A DNA stretch of 33,206 bases from positions 1 to 33,206 of the forward strand of contig JAUSIH010000116.1 of the NCBI GenBank assembly GCA_030648205.1, in the 5' to 3' direction. The stretch comes from Dehalococcoidia bacterium. Its GTDB lineage: Bacteria > Chloroflexota > Dehalococcoidia > JAUSIH01. The position numbers and the translations under genes are program-made. Of the stretch, positions 1 through 8,193 are shown piece by piece (the stretch's first letter is position 1; each line of letters starts with the position of its first letter). The notes under the pieces were generated by a model. The model worked only from the letters and a program-made list of their open reading frames with translations, ran no database searches and was not told the DNA's origin.

Positions 1-1107
1 CATATAGCGGGTGAAGTCATGTCCCTTCCCAAGGGCATCCCCGTTCCCTGCCGCTACGATGACCGGCACATCCGGGCCGCTCTCGGCCGCGCGGAACACG
101 GCTGCCAGGAACGCCGCCTGCTGGTGGCGATATTCCGCGTCTATGAACTTGTAGGACAACCCCGCGATTTCGACGTCACTCTTTGCTTGCAGGCTGACGT
201 TGACCACAGAGCCAGTCTCCATGGCCTCAGCGATCTTGTTGGCCGTGGGGAGGTTCCAGGGAACGCCGAGGACCGTTTCCGGCAGCTTTCCACCCAGCAG
301 TTTAGCCGCGGCCCATGTCTTTTCCAGCCATGTGGGCCGGACGTCCATGACCTCGGACCGTCGTCCCGCCGTGGTGGCTTGAAGGGCCGTCAGGTTCCCA
401 TGGAAGTCGCCGCACGGGCCACCCTTGGACGGCGGCTCCTTTGGGTCGTAGGGCAGGTCAACGAATTTCGCGGGCTTCTCCGGCCCCTGGGCCGGCCCCA
501 CCAGGAACACGGGGCTGACCTCCACCACCCATGTTTCCTGGCGTAGCCGGGCAATAAGTGCGCCTTCCTTCCCTGAGAGGACGGACACCGTGTAGAGTCC
601 CAGCCGGACGTTGGCCTCGACGATGGTTCCTTCTGCGGATCCCGCCGTTCGGGCCACCTGATCAGGCGTTACTCCCTCAATCACCACCAGACTCACCCAG
701 CCTTGAAAGGCTGGGACAGTGACAGTCCCGCCCTCCGGGATGGTGTATGTGACGGGCCCAATGGAGGGCAGTTGGCCAGTAAACTCCAGCAGGGTCGGGA
801 TCGCCTTTGGTGTGGGCGTCGGCACGGGCGCAGGCGCGGCGGTCGGCGCGGGGACCGGCGGTGCCGTCGGGACCGGCGCGGGTGTGTTCGTCGCCGTGGG
901 CGTCGGCGTCGGTGGACGCGGCGTGGGCGTGGTGGTGGGGACTGCCGTGGTCGGCGCGGTCGGCGCGGGTGGGACAGGCGCGGCTATCGCCGTGGGCGCG
1001 GGCGTCGGGGACGCGGGCGTCACGGGCGTCACGGCGGGCGGCGTGCAGGCGGCGAGGGCCAGGGCGGCGGCCGCCAGGGCGATGAAAAAGACCCTGCTTG
1101 TGTTCAT
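1..1107 (-). CDS. Putative lipoprotein with Pro/Thr-rich stalk, 3' end missing (runs off window)
   Basis: This minus-strand frame is open from an ATG at 1107-1105 to the left edge, 369 codons with no stop, so the C-terminus is outside the window. A GGAGGG Shine-Dalgarno lies 6 nt upstream of the ATG. The protein starts with a lipoprotein signal peptide (MNTSRVFFIALAAAALALAAC, split as a short basic start, an Ala/Leu core and the lipobox LAAC with Cys21). About 70 residues of Pro/Thr/Ala repeats of the type PTPTPT follow, typical of a stalk that holds a domain away from the membrane. The following ~270 residues look like a folded extracellular region but I recognise no family. They include phrases such as VVIEGVTPDQVARTAGSA and PVIVAAGNGDALGKGHDF. 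Function is unknown; a surface-exposed lipoprotein is the safe call. GC-rich open frames on the opposite strand over the stalk are shadows. Confidence 0.8.
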   Translation of the reverse strand, partial: MNTSRVFFIALAAAALALAACTPPAVTPVTPASPTPAPTAIAAPVPPAPTAPTTAVPTTTPTPRPPTPTPTATNTPAPVPTAPPVPAPTAAPAPVPTPTPKAIPTLLEFTGQLPSIGPVTYTIPEGGTVTVPAFQGWVSLVVIEGVTPDQVARTAGSAEGTIVEANVRLGLYTVSVLSGKEGALIARLRQETWVVEVSPVFLVGPAQGPEKPAKFVDLPYDPKEPPSKGGPCGDFHGNLTALQATTAGRRSEVMDVRPTWLEKTWAAAKLLGGKLPETVLGVPWNLPTANKIAEAMETGSVVNVSLQAKSDVEIAGLSYKFIDAEYRHQQAAFLAAVFRAAESGPDVPVIVAAGNGDALGKGHDFTRYM

Positions 1108-1180
1108 ACCGCACCCTCCCCAGGACACGATATTAGAACGACGACTGCATCAAAATGTGGCTTGAGCGCCGGATACCACT

Positions 1181-1209
1181 ACTATACGGCGCGTCTTATA
1201 GTCCGTCAA
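1181..1209 (-). promoter_or_regulatory. Sigma-70-type promoter for the left-edge lipoprotein
   Basis: On the minus strand a -35 TTGACG (1209-1204) is separated by exactly 17 bp from a -10 TATAGT (1186-1181). Transcription would start near 1174 and leave a leader of about 67 nt before the ATG at 1107. The match to consensus is strong (5/6 and 5/6). Confidence 0.65.
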
Positions 1210-1248
1210 GCCCGCGGATAGCGTTTCGCGGCGCGGCCCCGCGCCAAC

Positions 1249-1277
1249 TTGACGCCCCCTCAGCGCGGGACGATACT
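1249..1277 (+). promoter_or_regulatory. Sigma-70-type promoter for nadB
   Basis: A -35 TTGACG (1249-1254), a 17-bp spacer and a -10 GATACT (1272-1277) lie just upstream of nadB. The start point would be near 1284, giving a very short leader of about 15 nt that still contains the GGGGGA Shine-Dalgarno. It is back to back with the promoter of the left-edge lipoprotein gene. Confidence 0.5.
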
Positions 1278-1298
1278 CATGGAGGGTAAGGGGGACAG

Positions 1299-2846
1299 AT
1301 GCTTCGCTACGACTACGTGGTCATCGGCTCCGGCATCGCGGGCCTGTACGCCGCCATGAAGGCCCAGCAGCACGGCAGCGTCCTGGTCATCACCAAGGGC
1401 CCGCTGGAGGAGTGCAACACCCGCTACGCCCAAGGGGGCATCGCCGCGCCCATCGCGTCGGACGACTCTCCCGCCATCCACATGGAGGACACGCTGAAGG
1501 CGGGCGCGGGCCTGTGCGACTCGGAGGCGGTCCGCATCCTTACCCAGGAGGCGGCGGACTGCATCGAGGACCTCATCCGCTTCGGCGTGCCCTTCGACAC
1601 CGCCGACGGCGAGATTCATCTGACCCTTGAGGGCGGCCACTCCAGGCCGCGGGTGCTGCACGCGGGCGGCGACGCCACGGGCAAGCACATCGAGCTGACG
1701 TTGGGCAGCGTCGTCCGCTCGTCGCGGGTGGCCGTGCTGGAGAACTGCCTGGCGACGGCGCTGACGGTGGAGGACGGGGTCGCGCGCGGGGTGAGCATCA
1801 TGGACGTGCGGACAGGCTCCACCGAGGAGGTCCGCAGCAAGTACGTGGTGCTGGCGACCGGCGGCGCGGGACGCCTGTTCAGCTACACGACGAACCCCGA
1901 AGGGGCGACCGGCGACGGCGTGGCCCTGGCCTTCCAGGCGGGCGTCGAGCTGGTGGACATGGAGTTCTACCAGTTCCATCCCACGGCGCTGCACCTGCCC
2001 GGCGCGCCGCCGTTCCTGATCAGCGAGGCGCTGCGCGGCGAGGGGGGCATCCTCCGCAACGTGCGCGGCGAGCGTTTCATGCCGCGGTACACGCCCCAGG
2101 CGGAGCTGGCCCCCCGCGACGTGGTGGCGCGGGCCATTGTCCAGGAGATGCAGCGGACGGACAGCGATCGGGTGCTGCTGGACATGACCCACCTCTCGCC
2201 GAAGCACGTGCGGACGCGCTTCCCCACCATATCCCTCTACTGCGCGCACTACGGCCTGGATATCGCCAGGGACCCCATTCCCGTGGCGCCCGCCGCGCAC
2301 TATATGATCGGCGGCGTGGGCACCTCTGTCTGGGGTGAGGCCTCCACCCCCGGACTGTACGCCTGTGGAGAGGTGGCCTGCACGGGCGTCCACGGGGCGA
2401 ACCGGCTGGCCAGCAATTCACTCCTGGAGGGCATCGTCTTCGCGCGGCGGGTTGTCGAGCGGACCGCCGGCGGCCCGACGGCCAAGTCGGCCCCGGCGCC
2501 TATTCCGGTCACGCGCATGACGCTGCCGACACGCAAGAAGAAGGCGCGCGCGGGGGCGGCCCCCTCTTTGCAGGATGTACAGCGCCTCATGTGGCGGTAT
2601 GGCGGCATGACCCGGGATGGAGAGGGCCTGACCAGGGCCTGCGAGCAGATGGCTCAGTGGGAACCAGGCAGTCTTCAAGCCAGCGACCGGTCTTCCTACG
2701 AGCTGCGCAACCTGGTCGTCGTGGGGCGGCTGCTCAGCGAGGCCGCGCTGGCCCGGCAGGAGAGCCGCGGGGCGCACTATCGCACGGACTATCCGCAGAC
2801 CTCGCCGGAGTGGGAGCGGCGCATCATCTTCCGCAAAGAGCCGTAG
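1299..2846 (+). CDS. nadB: L-aspartate oxidase NadB
   Basis: NadB oxidises L-aspartate to iminosuccinate with FAD, using O2 or fumarate as acceptor, the first step of de novo NAD synthesis in the cytoplasm. The 515-residue length is normal. Residues 10-15 (GSGIAG) are the FAD-binding glycine motif. The succinate dehydrogenase/fumarate reductase flavoprotein fold is evident from NTRYAQGGIAA, HSRPRVLHAGGDATGKH, the QFHPTALH block (His near residue 227), RGEGG, APRDVVARA, PAAHYMIGG (His near 334) and ANRLASNSLLEG (near 368). A helical fumarate-reductase-type C-terminal domain follows. The ATG is preceded by AAGGGGGACAG. No nadA or nadC lies nearby, so the pathway partners must be elsewhere. The clearer similarity to NadB than to SdhA/FrdA rests on the short N-terminus and overall length. 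Confidence 0.93.
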   Translation: MLRYDYVVIGSGIAGLYAAMKAQQHGSVLVITKGPLEECNTRYAQGGIAAPIASDDSPAIHMEDTLKAGAGLCDSEAVRILTQEAADCIEDLIRFGVPFDTADGEIHLTLEGGHSRPRVLHAGGDATGKHIELTLGSVVRSSRVAVLENCLATALTVEDGVARGVSIMDVRTGSTEEVRSKYVVLATGGAGRLFSYTTNPEGATGDGVALAFQAGVELVDMEFYQFHPTALHLPGAPPFLISEALRGEGGILRNVRGERFMPRYTPQAELAPRDVVARAIVQEMQRTDSDRVLLDMTHLSPKHVRTRFPTISLYCAHYGLDIARDPIPVAPAAHYMIGGVGTSVWGEASTPGLYACGEVACTGVHGANRLASNSLLEGIVFARRVVERTAGGPTAKSAPAPIPVTRMTLPTRKKKARAGAAPSLQDVQRLMWRYGGMTRDGEGLTRACEQMAQWEPGSLQASDRSSYELRNLVVVGRLLSEAALARQESRGAHYRTDYPQTSPEWERRIIFRKEP

Positions 2847-2869
2847 AACTCATTTCAAAAGTTTGCCTC

Positions 2870-2942
2870 CTCACCCTGAGCATGTCGAAGGGTGAGCGTG
2901 GTAACTTCTCCCGCTCGTGCTGAGCATGTCGAATCATGAGCG
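2870..2942. repeat. Two tandem copies of a 25-bp palindromic repeat
   Basis: Two hairpin-forming copies share the core CTGAGCATGTCGAA. Copy 1 pairs CTCACCCT (2870-2877) with AGGGTGAG (2889-2896). Copy 2 pairs CGCTCGTG (2912-2919) with CATGAGCG (2935-2942), including one G-T wobble. The arms differ between copies but remain paired, so the structure seems to be kept. The core resembles the CCTTCGACA-GCTCAGG type of dispersed intergenic repeat seen in many environmental bacterial genomes (from memory). It sits in the 245-nt gap between nadB and comEA. Confidence 0.7.
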
Positions 2943-3045
2943 GATTCCAGTCGTCCTTTGGACTCCGAGGAGTTTTGGCATAGCTTCCAGTGTCGTGCCC
3001 TGGAAATGTGTGGCATAAGTCCAATTCGCTCACATCCCACGGGCG

Positions 3046-3075
3046 TTGACACCACCCCCACGCCGCCGCTATAGT
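3046..3075 (+). promoter_or_regulatory. Strong sigma-70-type promoter for comEA
   Basis: A perfect -35 TTGACA (3046-3051), an 18-bp spacer and a -10 TATAGT (3070-3075) lie directly in front of comEA. The start point would fall near 3082, only about 4-10 nt before the GTG (3086) or ATG (3092) start codon, so the transcript may be almost leaderless. Confidence 0.65.
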
Positions 3076-3091
3076 TGCGCGCGGGGTGGCC

Positions 3092-3679
3092 ATGTCTGAT
3101 GGGCTATGGCTCCGAGTCCGGCTTGCGCTTTTCGCCGTCCTTGCCCTTGCCACGGTGGCCGGGCTGGCGGTCTTCTACGTCCGGTTGCCCAGACCGGAGC
3201 CTGTCGTCGTCACGCTGACCCCCGTCGCGGCGGCCACGCCGGGAGCGCGTCCCGTGGTGGTGTACGTGAGCGGCGCGGTGCACAGCACGGGCGTCTATAC
3301 GCTGCGCGACGGCGACCGGGTGGCGCGGGCGGTGGAGGCGGCGGGAGGCTTCGTGCCGGAGGCCGACCAGGCGCGCATAAATCTGGCGGCGTTGCTCAAG
3401 GACGGACAGCAGGTCCACGTGCCCGCCCTTGCCGAACGGACGGCGTCCGCCGCGGCGACCGCGACGGGCGCGGCGACGCTCGCGGGTCTCGTCAACATCA
3501 ACACCGCGACGGCGGACGAGCTGAAGGCGCTGCCCGGGATCGGCGACAGCTACGCGCGGGCGATCGTGGACTACCGGACGCGGAACGGCCCGTTCCAGCG
3601 CCCGGAGGACATCGTCAAGGTGCGGGGCATCGGCCCCCAGACCTACCAGCGGCTCAAGGACCTGATTACGGTCGAGTAG
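3092..3679 (+). CDS. comEA: ComEA-like DNA-binding competence protein
   Basis: ComEA is a membrane-anchored DNA receptor for natural transformation that hands DNA to ComEC. The protein has a short basic N-terminus, one transmembrane segment (about residues 8-28), then an SLBB-type domain (VVVYVSGAVHSTGVYTLRDG, about 55-75, and on to about 110), an Ala/Thr linker, and a C-terminal helix-hairpin-helix pair beginning NINTATADELKALPGIG and ending RGIGPQTYQRLKDL. About 195 residues is the usual size. I chose the ATG at 3092; a GTG two codons upstream (3086) is equally in frame and cannot be excluded. The gene is separated from comEC by a CoA-transferase gene 35 nt downstream, but all read in the same direction from one promoter. 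Confidence 0.88.
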   Translation: MSDGLWLRVRLALFAVLALATVAGLAVFYVRLPRPEPVVVTLTPVAAATPGARPVVVYVSGAVHSTGVYTLRDGDRVARAVEAAGGFVPEADQARINLAALLKDGQQVHVPALAERTASAAATATGAATLAGLVNINTATADELKALPGIGDSYARAIVDYRTRNGPFQRPEDIVKVRGIGPQTYQRLKDLITVE

Positions 3680-3714
3680 CAGGCAAGCAGGAATCATTAC
3701 ATAGGAGGACAGCT

Positions 3715-4929
3715 ATGGCATCGGGACCTCTCGACGGCATCCGGGTCATTGACTTCTCGCGGTTCATGATCGGCCCGCTGTGCACCACCATTCTGGGCGA
3801 CATGGGTGCGGACGTGATTATGATCGAGGACCCTCTGTCGCGGTCGGCGGCGGCCGGCTGGTACAACCAACGGGCGAACGACGAGCGCCGCCTCTACGGC
3901 GCCCTGCAGCGCAACAAGCGCAGCATCTTCCTTGACCTGAAACAGCCGCAGGGTCGCGAAATCCTGCACAAGCTGGTGAAGAGCGCCGACGTGGTGGTGG
4001 ACGAGTTCCGGCCCGGCGCGATGAAGCGGCTGGGCGCGGACTACCCCACGCTCAAGAAGCTCAACCCGCGCATCGTCGCCTGCTCCATGAGCGGCTACGG
4101 ACAGACCGGCCCCTACCGCGACATCCCCGGCTTCGACCCGAACTGGCTGGCCGTCTCCGGCTTCCTTGACCTGTACGGCGCCTCCAACGGGGAGTACGTG
4201 CTGCCCGGCGCGCCCGTCGGCGACTACACCTGCACCATGTTCGGCGTGGTGGGCATCATGATGGCGCTGTACATGCGGGAGAAGACGGGCAAGGGCCAGT
4301 TCGTTGACGTCGGCGCCGCGGACGCTCTCACCTACTGGGTCGGCGCGCGTCACTGGCCGCTCTGGCTGGCGGAGGGCAAGAAGCCGCTGCGGGGCAAGCG
4401 CTGCACGAACATCTGGCGCACCAGGGACGGCGGGCACATGGTCTTCTCCTTCGGCATGAAGGTCTTTTGGGACCGCTTCGTCGAGGCGACCGGCATCGAC
4501 AAGAAGTACCTGGACTACTGGGAGGACCGCGGCTCCGGCGAGGTGGTGGACTACCTCCCGAACGCCGCGCGCATCAAGGAGCGCATCGCCGAGTCGAACG
4601 CCGCCGTCCAGAAGGCCATGCTCACCCACACGCGGGACGAGTGGGCGCGCATCTTCAAGAAGGCGGACGTCTGCTTCAGCCCGGTGTACGACCTGGCCGA
4701 GAGCATCAATGACCCCCACCTCAAGGCGCGCGGGATGGCGGTGGAGTTCAAGCACCCCAGCGGCAAGAAGGTCATTCAGGTGGGGAACCCCATCAAGCTG
4801 TCCGGCGCGTCCAGCTCCATCCGGCTGCCCGCGCCCAGGGCCGGTGAGCACACCGCCGCTGTGCTGAAGGAGTTGGGCTTTTCGGGGAAGGATGTCCAGG
4901 CGCTTAACAAAGCGGGCGTCATCGGCTAG
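3715..4929 (+). CDS. Family III (CaiB/BaiF) CoA-transferase
   Basis: This 404-residue protein belongs to the CaiB/BaiF/formyl-CoA transferase family, which moves CoA between carboxylic acids through an aspartyl-CoA intermediate. Family signatures are PLDGIRVIDFSRFMIGP at the N-terminus, ILGDMGADVIMIEDP, NKRSIFLDLKQPQGRE, DEFRPGAMKRLG, MSGYGQTGPYRDIPGFD and TGKGQFVDV. The expected catalytic Asp is D170 in PGAPVGDYT. The start is the ATG at 3715 behind a GGAGG box. The same frame stays open upstream through comEA, but that extension is a shadow of comEA. The substrate cannot be read from the sequence. Such genes are very numerous in SAR202/Dehalococcoidia-type Chloroflexota. Its place between comEA and comEC is probably an operon insertion without a competence role. 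Confidence 0.88.
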   Translation: MASGPLDGIRVIDFSRFMIGPLCTTILGDMGADVIMIEDPLSRSAAAGWYNQRANDERRLYGALQRNKRSIFLDLKQPQGREILHKLVKSADVVVDEFRPGAMKRLGADYPTLKKLNPRIVACSMSGYGQTGPYRDIPGFDPNWLAVSGFLDLYGASNGEYVLPGAPVGDYTCTMFGVVGIMMALYMREKTGKGQFVDVGAADALTYWVGARHWPLWLAEGKKPLRGKRCTNIWRTRDGGHMVFSFGMKVFWDRFVEATGIDKKYLDYWEDRGSGEVVDYLPNAARIKERIAESNAAVQKAMLTHTRDEWARIFKKADVCFSPVYDLAESINDPHLKARGMAVEFKHPSGKKVIQVGNPIKLSGASSSIRLPAPRAGEHTAAVLKELGFSGKDVQALNKAGVIG

Positions 4930-4942
4930 CACGGACGCTTGG

Positions 4943-4958
4943 TCCTTCCGTGGAAGGA
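4943..4958. repeat. Palindrome copy 1 (TCCTTCCGTGGAAGGA)
   Basis: First of five copies in the window of a near-palindrome around CTTCCGCGGAAG. This copy lies between the CoA-transferase and comEC and its right arm supplies the AAGGA Shine-Dalgarno of comEC. The centre (GT) breaks perfect symmetry. Confidence 0.55.
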
Positions 4959-4962
4959 GACG

Positions 4963-7302
4963 ATGACGCTGGCGTACCTCGGCGGTGCGCTCGCGGTCGG
5001 CGTGCTGGTAGCGAGCTGGCTGCCGGGGACGCCATCGCTTTTGCTTCTTGCCCCGCTGCCGATGCTTGTCCTTGTTGGCGTCCTGCTCCGGCGGCGGCCC
5101 GCCGCGCTGCTGGCCCCGGCGATGGTGGCCGCGGCGCTGCTGGGCGCGGCGCGATTGCAGGCTGTCCCGGACCTGACAGGCCCGACTAGCCTTGCGGCGC
5201 TCTCCGGGCAAACCGTCTCTCTGCGCGGCGTCGTCGCGGCGGACCCTGAGGCGCGCGACCGCGACGTGCGCCTGCGCCTCACGTCGGTGGAGGTCCGGGA
5301 GGGAGGCCGGTGGCGTCCCGTGGACGGCGACCTGCTGGCCTACGTCCAGCCCACCGCGCGACTCGTCTCCGAGCGCGAGGAACCCTACCTGCGCTACGGC
5401 GACGCGCTCGGCCTGCGCGGCGAGGTGCAGCCGCCGCCGCGCTTCGACGAGTTCGACTATCGGGAGTTCCTCGCGCGGCGGGGCATCGTCGCGGTGGCGT
5501 ACCGCCCGCAAACGGAGCTGCTGGCGGAAGGCCGGGGGTTCCCGCCGCTCGCATGGCTCTCCGCGGTGCGCTGGCGGATGGCCCGCTCCCTGGCCCAGTC
5601 TCTGCCGGAGCCGCAGGCGGCCCTGGCCCAGGGCATGGTGCTGGGCCTGCGCGCCGCCATTCCTCAAGACCTTCTCACCGACTTCGCGCGCACGGGCACG
5701 ACGCATATTCTGGCGGTGTCTGGTCTGAACATAGGCATCGTGCTGGGGCTGGTGCTTCCGCTCAGCATATGGGCGCTGGGCCGTCGCCGCGGCCTGTACC
5801 TGCTGTCGCCGCTGGGCGCCATCTGGATATATGCATTGCTCACGGGGATGCAGCCTCCCGTGGCGCGTTCCGTCGTCATGGGCAGCCTGTATCTTGCCGC
5901 GCTGGCGCTGGGTCGCCCCGGGGCGTCTGCGGCGGCGCTCGGCCTGGCTGTGGCGCTTCTCCTCCTGATTGACCCGCGCGGCCTCTGGGACACATCTTTC
6001 CAGCTCAGCTTCCTGGCGATGGCGGGCCTTGTCTTCATCAGCCCGTGGTTCTCCTCGCTGGGCCACCGGCTGCTCGGCAAAGGCGACGGCTCTTCCGCGG
6101 AAGGGGGCGCGGCGCGCTTTCTCGTGGAAGGCGTGGCCGCCGGACTGGGGGCAATCCTGGCGACCGCTCCACTGATTGCCCTGACCTTTCACCTGTTCTC
6201 CCCGGCGGGCCTGCCTGCAACCATCCTGACCGCGCCCGCGCTGCCGCCGCTCCTGGCCTCGTCAATCCTGGCGGCGCTGGCGGGCCTGGTGTCCCCGGAC
6301 GCCGGCGCGGTGGCGGGCTGGCTGGCGTGGCCGTGGTTGACCTATCTGGCCCTGGTTGTTCGCGGCTTCGCGGCGCTGCCCTTCGCGGCGGTGGACGTGG
6401 GACGTCTCAGCGTTGAGCTGGTGTGGCTGGCCTACGGAGCGCTGGCGCTCGCCGTCGTCCTCGTGGGCCTGGGCCGCGAGGCGAGCAGCCTCGGCGGCTT
6501 GCGGAGGGCATGGCCCGCGTTCCAGCGGCTCGCGCTCAGCCCGGTGGGGTTGCTGCTCATGGCGGGGCTGTGTGCCACTGTCTGGACAGCGGCTGTCTCC
6601 ACGACCGAAGGCCGCGTCCGCATCCGCATCGCCGACGTGGGCGGCGCGCCGACCATCGTCGTGCGCTCGCCGCAGGGGTACGTCGTGCTGCTCGAAGCCG
6701 GGGCGTCGCCGTCGCGCCTGACGCAGGAGATGGGCGCAGCCATGTCCTTCTGGGAACGTGACGTGCATCTGGCGGTCTTCACATCGGGGCGGGCGGACGC
6801 GCTGCGCGGGCTGACGGAGGCCGGGACGCGCTACCGATTGCAGGCAGCGCTGGGGCCATTCGCGGAGGGCCGGACCGCCGTGTACGTCGAGTGGCGCAGG
6901 CTGCTGGACGAAAGGGGAGTGCGGCGGCTGGATGCGCGCGCGGGGCAGACGCTGCCGCTGGGGCCAGATATGGCGCTGGACGTGGTCGGCCCTTCCGCGG
7001 AAGGGGACAGCCTCGCCGTCCGGCTCCGCACGCCGCGGGCGGAGCTTCTGACGGTGGGCGACGGCCCGCCGGGGGCTATCGCCGTCCTGACGCACAAGGC
7101 GGGCGCGCTCGCGCCGGACCCGGCCACGCTGGCGCCGGGCGTGCGGCTGGTCATCGTGCTGGGCCAGAGCGAGGCCGGGCCTGTTGAGGCGTTGAAGGCG
7201 CGCCTGCCTGACGCTAGAATAGTCGAGACCGGTGGCGCGGGCGCCGTTGATATTCTGGTTGACGGACTGATGCTGTCGGTAAATGTGCAACGGGGGACAT
7301 AG
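4963..7302 (+). CDS. comEC: ComEC/Rec2 DNA-uptake channel with degenerate metallo-beta-lactamase domain
   Basis: ComEC forms the inner-membrane channel for single-stranded DNA in transformation. The 779-residue protein has N-terminal membrane helices, a DUF4131-like soluble part (about residues 70-190), the polytopic Competence domain with [16 protein letters not shown] (His about 248) and [12 protein letters not shown], and a C-terminal domain (about 545-779) placed like the usual metallo-beta-lactamase fold. There the expected THxHxDH metal motif reads TSGRADA, so both first His and the last His are gone and only the Asp remains. The start is the ATG at 4963 behind AAGGAG; a TTG at 4939 in the same frame has no good site. 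The stop overlaps the rph GTG by one base (TAGTG), so translation is likely coupled. Confidence 0.9.
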   Translation: MTLAYLGGALAVGVLVASWLPGTPSLLLLAPLPMLVLVGVLLRRRPAALLAPAMVAAALLGAARLQAVPDLTGPTSLAALSGQTVSLRGVVAADPEARDRDVRLRLTSVEVREGGRWRPVDGDLLAYVQPTARLVSEREEPYLRYGDALGLRGEVQPPPRFDEFDYREFLARRGIVAVAYRPQTELLAEGRGFPPLAWLSAVRWRMARSLAQSLPEPQAALAQGMVLGLRAAIPQDLLTDFARTGTTHILAVSGLNIGIVLGLVLPLSIWALGRRRGLYLLSPLGAIWIYALLTGMQPPVARSVVMGSLYLAALALGRPGASAAALGLAVALLLLIDPRGLWDTSFQLSFLAMAGLVFISPWFSSLGHRLLGKGDGSSAEGGAARFLVEGVAAGLGAILATAPLIALTFHLFSPAGLPATILTAPALPPLLASSILAALAGLVSPDAGAVAGWLAWPWLTYLALVVRGFAALPFAAVDVGRLSVELVWLAYGALALAVVLVGLGREASSLGGLRRAWPAFQRLALSPVGLLLMAGLCATVWTAAVSTTEGRVRIRIADVGGAPTIVVRSPQGYVVLLEAGASPSRLTQEMGAAMSFWERDVHLAVFTSGRADALRGLTEAGTRYRLQAALGPFAEGRTAVYVEWRRLLDERGVRRLDARAGQTLPLGPDMALDVVGPSAEGDSLAVRLRTPRAELLTVGDGPPGAIAVLTHKAGALAPDPATLAPGVRLVIVLGQSEAGPVEALKARLPDARIVETGGAGAVDILVDGLMLSVNVQRGT
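6092..6103. repeat. Palindrome copy 2 (CTTCCGCGGAAG) inside comEC
   Basis: Perfect 12-bp palindrome within comEC, read there as Ser-Ala-Glu-Gly. Second of five copies. Confidence 0.5.
6990..7005. repeat. Palindrome copy 3 (CCCTTCCGCGGAAGGG) inside comEC
   Basis: Perfect 16-bp palindrome within the degenerate C-terminal domain of comEC, again read as Pro-Ser-Ala-Glu-Gly. Third of five copies. Confidence 0.5.
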
Positions 7303-8027
7303 TGACGAGAATAGATGGCCGCGCCAACGACGAGCTTCGCAAAGTGCGGATAACACCCAGCTATCTGGCCTTTGCGGAAGGCTCCGTTCTCATTGAAGTG
7401 GGCATGACAAAGGTGCTGTGCGCGGTGACGGTGGAGGAGCGCGTGCCCAACTGGATGCGCGGCGAGAAACGGGGCTGGATCACCGCGGAATACAGCATGC
7501 TTCCCCGCTCGACGCTCACGCGGACGCCCCGGGAGGGCGCGAGCGGCCGTCCCAGCGGGCGTACGCTGGAGATTCAGCGTCTGATAGGCCGGTCGCTGCG
7601 TGCCACCGTGGACATGGAGGCGCTGGGCGAGCGGACGCTGACCGTGGACTGCGACGTGCTCCAGGCCGACGGCGGCACGCGGACGGCGGCGGTGACGGGC
7701 GCGTACGTTGCCCTGCACCAGGCGCTGCAGGGGCTGGTCAGGAAGGGCCTGCTCCACCGGGCGCCGATGAAAACGGCTGTGGCGGCTACCAGCGTGGGCG
7801 TCGTGGATGGGGAGGAGCTTCTTGACCTCTGTTACGAAGAGGACTTTCACGCGGACGTGGACTTCAACCTGGTCATGACCGCCGAAGGGGAATTCGTCGA
7901 GGTGCAGGGCACCGCCGAAAAGGCCCCGTTCTCCCGTCAGCGCATGGACTCCCTCCTCGCGCTGGGCAGCAAGGGAATCAAAGAGCTGATGGCGCTCCAG
8001 CGCCAGGTCATCCAGTCGCGGCTGTAG
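7302..8027 (+). CDS. rph: Ribonuclease PH
   Basis: RNase PH is a phosphate-dependent 3'-5' exoribonuclease that trims tRNA 3' ends; it works as a hexamer in the cytoplasm. The 241 residues are the full usual length. Signatures are the start [16 protein letters not shown], the conserved [46 protein letters not shown] and the C-terminal [17 protein letters not shown]. The phosphate-site Arg residues in the RSLRA and GGTRTA blocks are present. The GTG start at 7302 overlaps the last base of the comEC stop codon, so expression depends on the upstream comEA-comEC transcript. In many bacteria rph is followed by the rdgB pyrophosphatase gene; here it is not. Confidence 0.96.
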   Translation: MTRIDGRANDELRKVRITPSYLAFAEGSVLIEVGMTKVLCAVTVEERVPNWMRGEKRGWITAEYSMLPRSTLTRTPREGASGRPSGRTLEIQRLIGRSLRATVDMEALGERTLTVDCDVLQADGGTRTAAVTGAYVALHQALQGLVRKGLLHRAPMKTAVAATSVGVVDGEELLDLCYEEDFHADVDFNLVMTAEGEFVEVQGTAEKAPFSRQRMDSLLALGSKGIKELMALQRQVIQSRL

Positions 8028-8193
8028 GCTCTCTCCCCGCGTCCTCATCGTCCCCCTTTAGTGGCGTCGCCTGCTCTCCGCGAGGTTACGTTTATCTCGT
8101 CGCATGGTGTACAGTTAAGGACAGGGCCTTCGCGGGCGCCGGGCCTCTATCTGAAGGCGCGCGAGTGCTGGTCTTGTAACAGGAGGGGTGACC

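Noticed and set aside
677-1221. Several plus-strand Gly/Ala/Arg-rich frames over the lipoprotein stalk
   Set aside because: They are complements of the Pro/Thr repeat and have no start context or domain.
3106-3714. N-terminal extension of the CoA-transferase frame through comEA
   Set aside because: The translation is low-complexity out-of-frame comEA; the family start and Shine-Dalgarno fix ATG 3715.
3697-6192. 831-codon open frame antisense to the CoA-transferase and comEC
   Set aside because: A typical GC-rich shadow: its product is Arg/His/Gln-rich without a recognisable domain, and both plus-strand genes are well supported.
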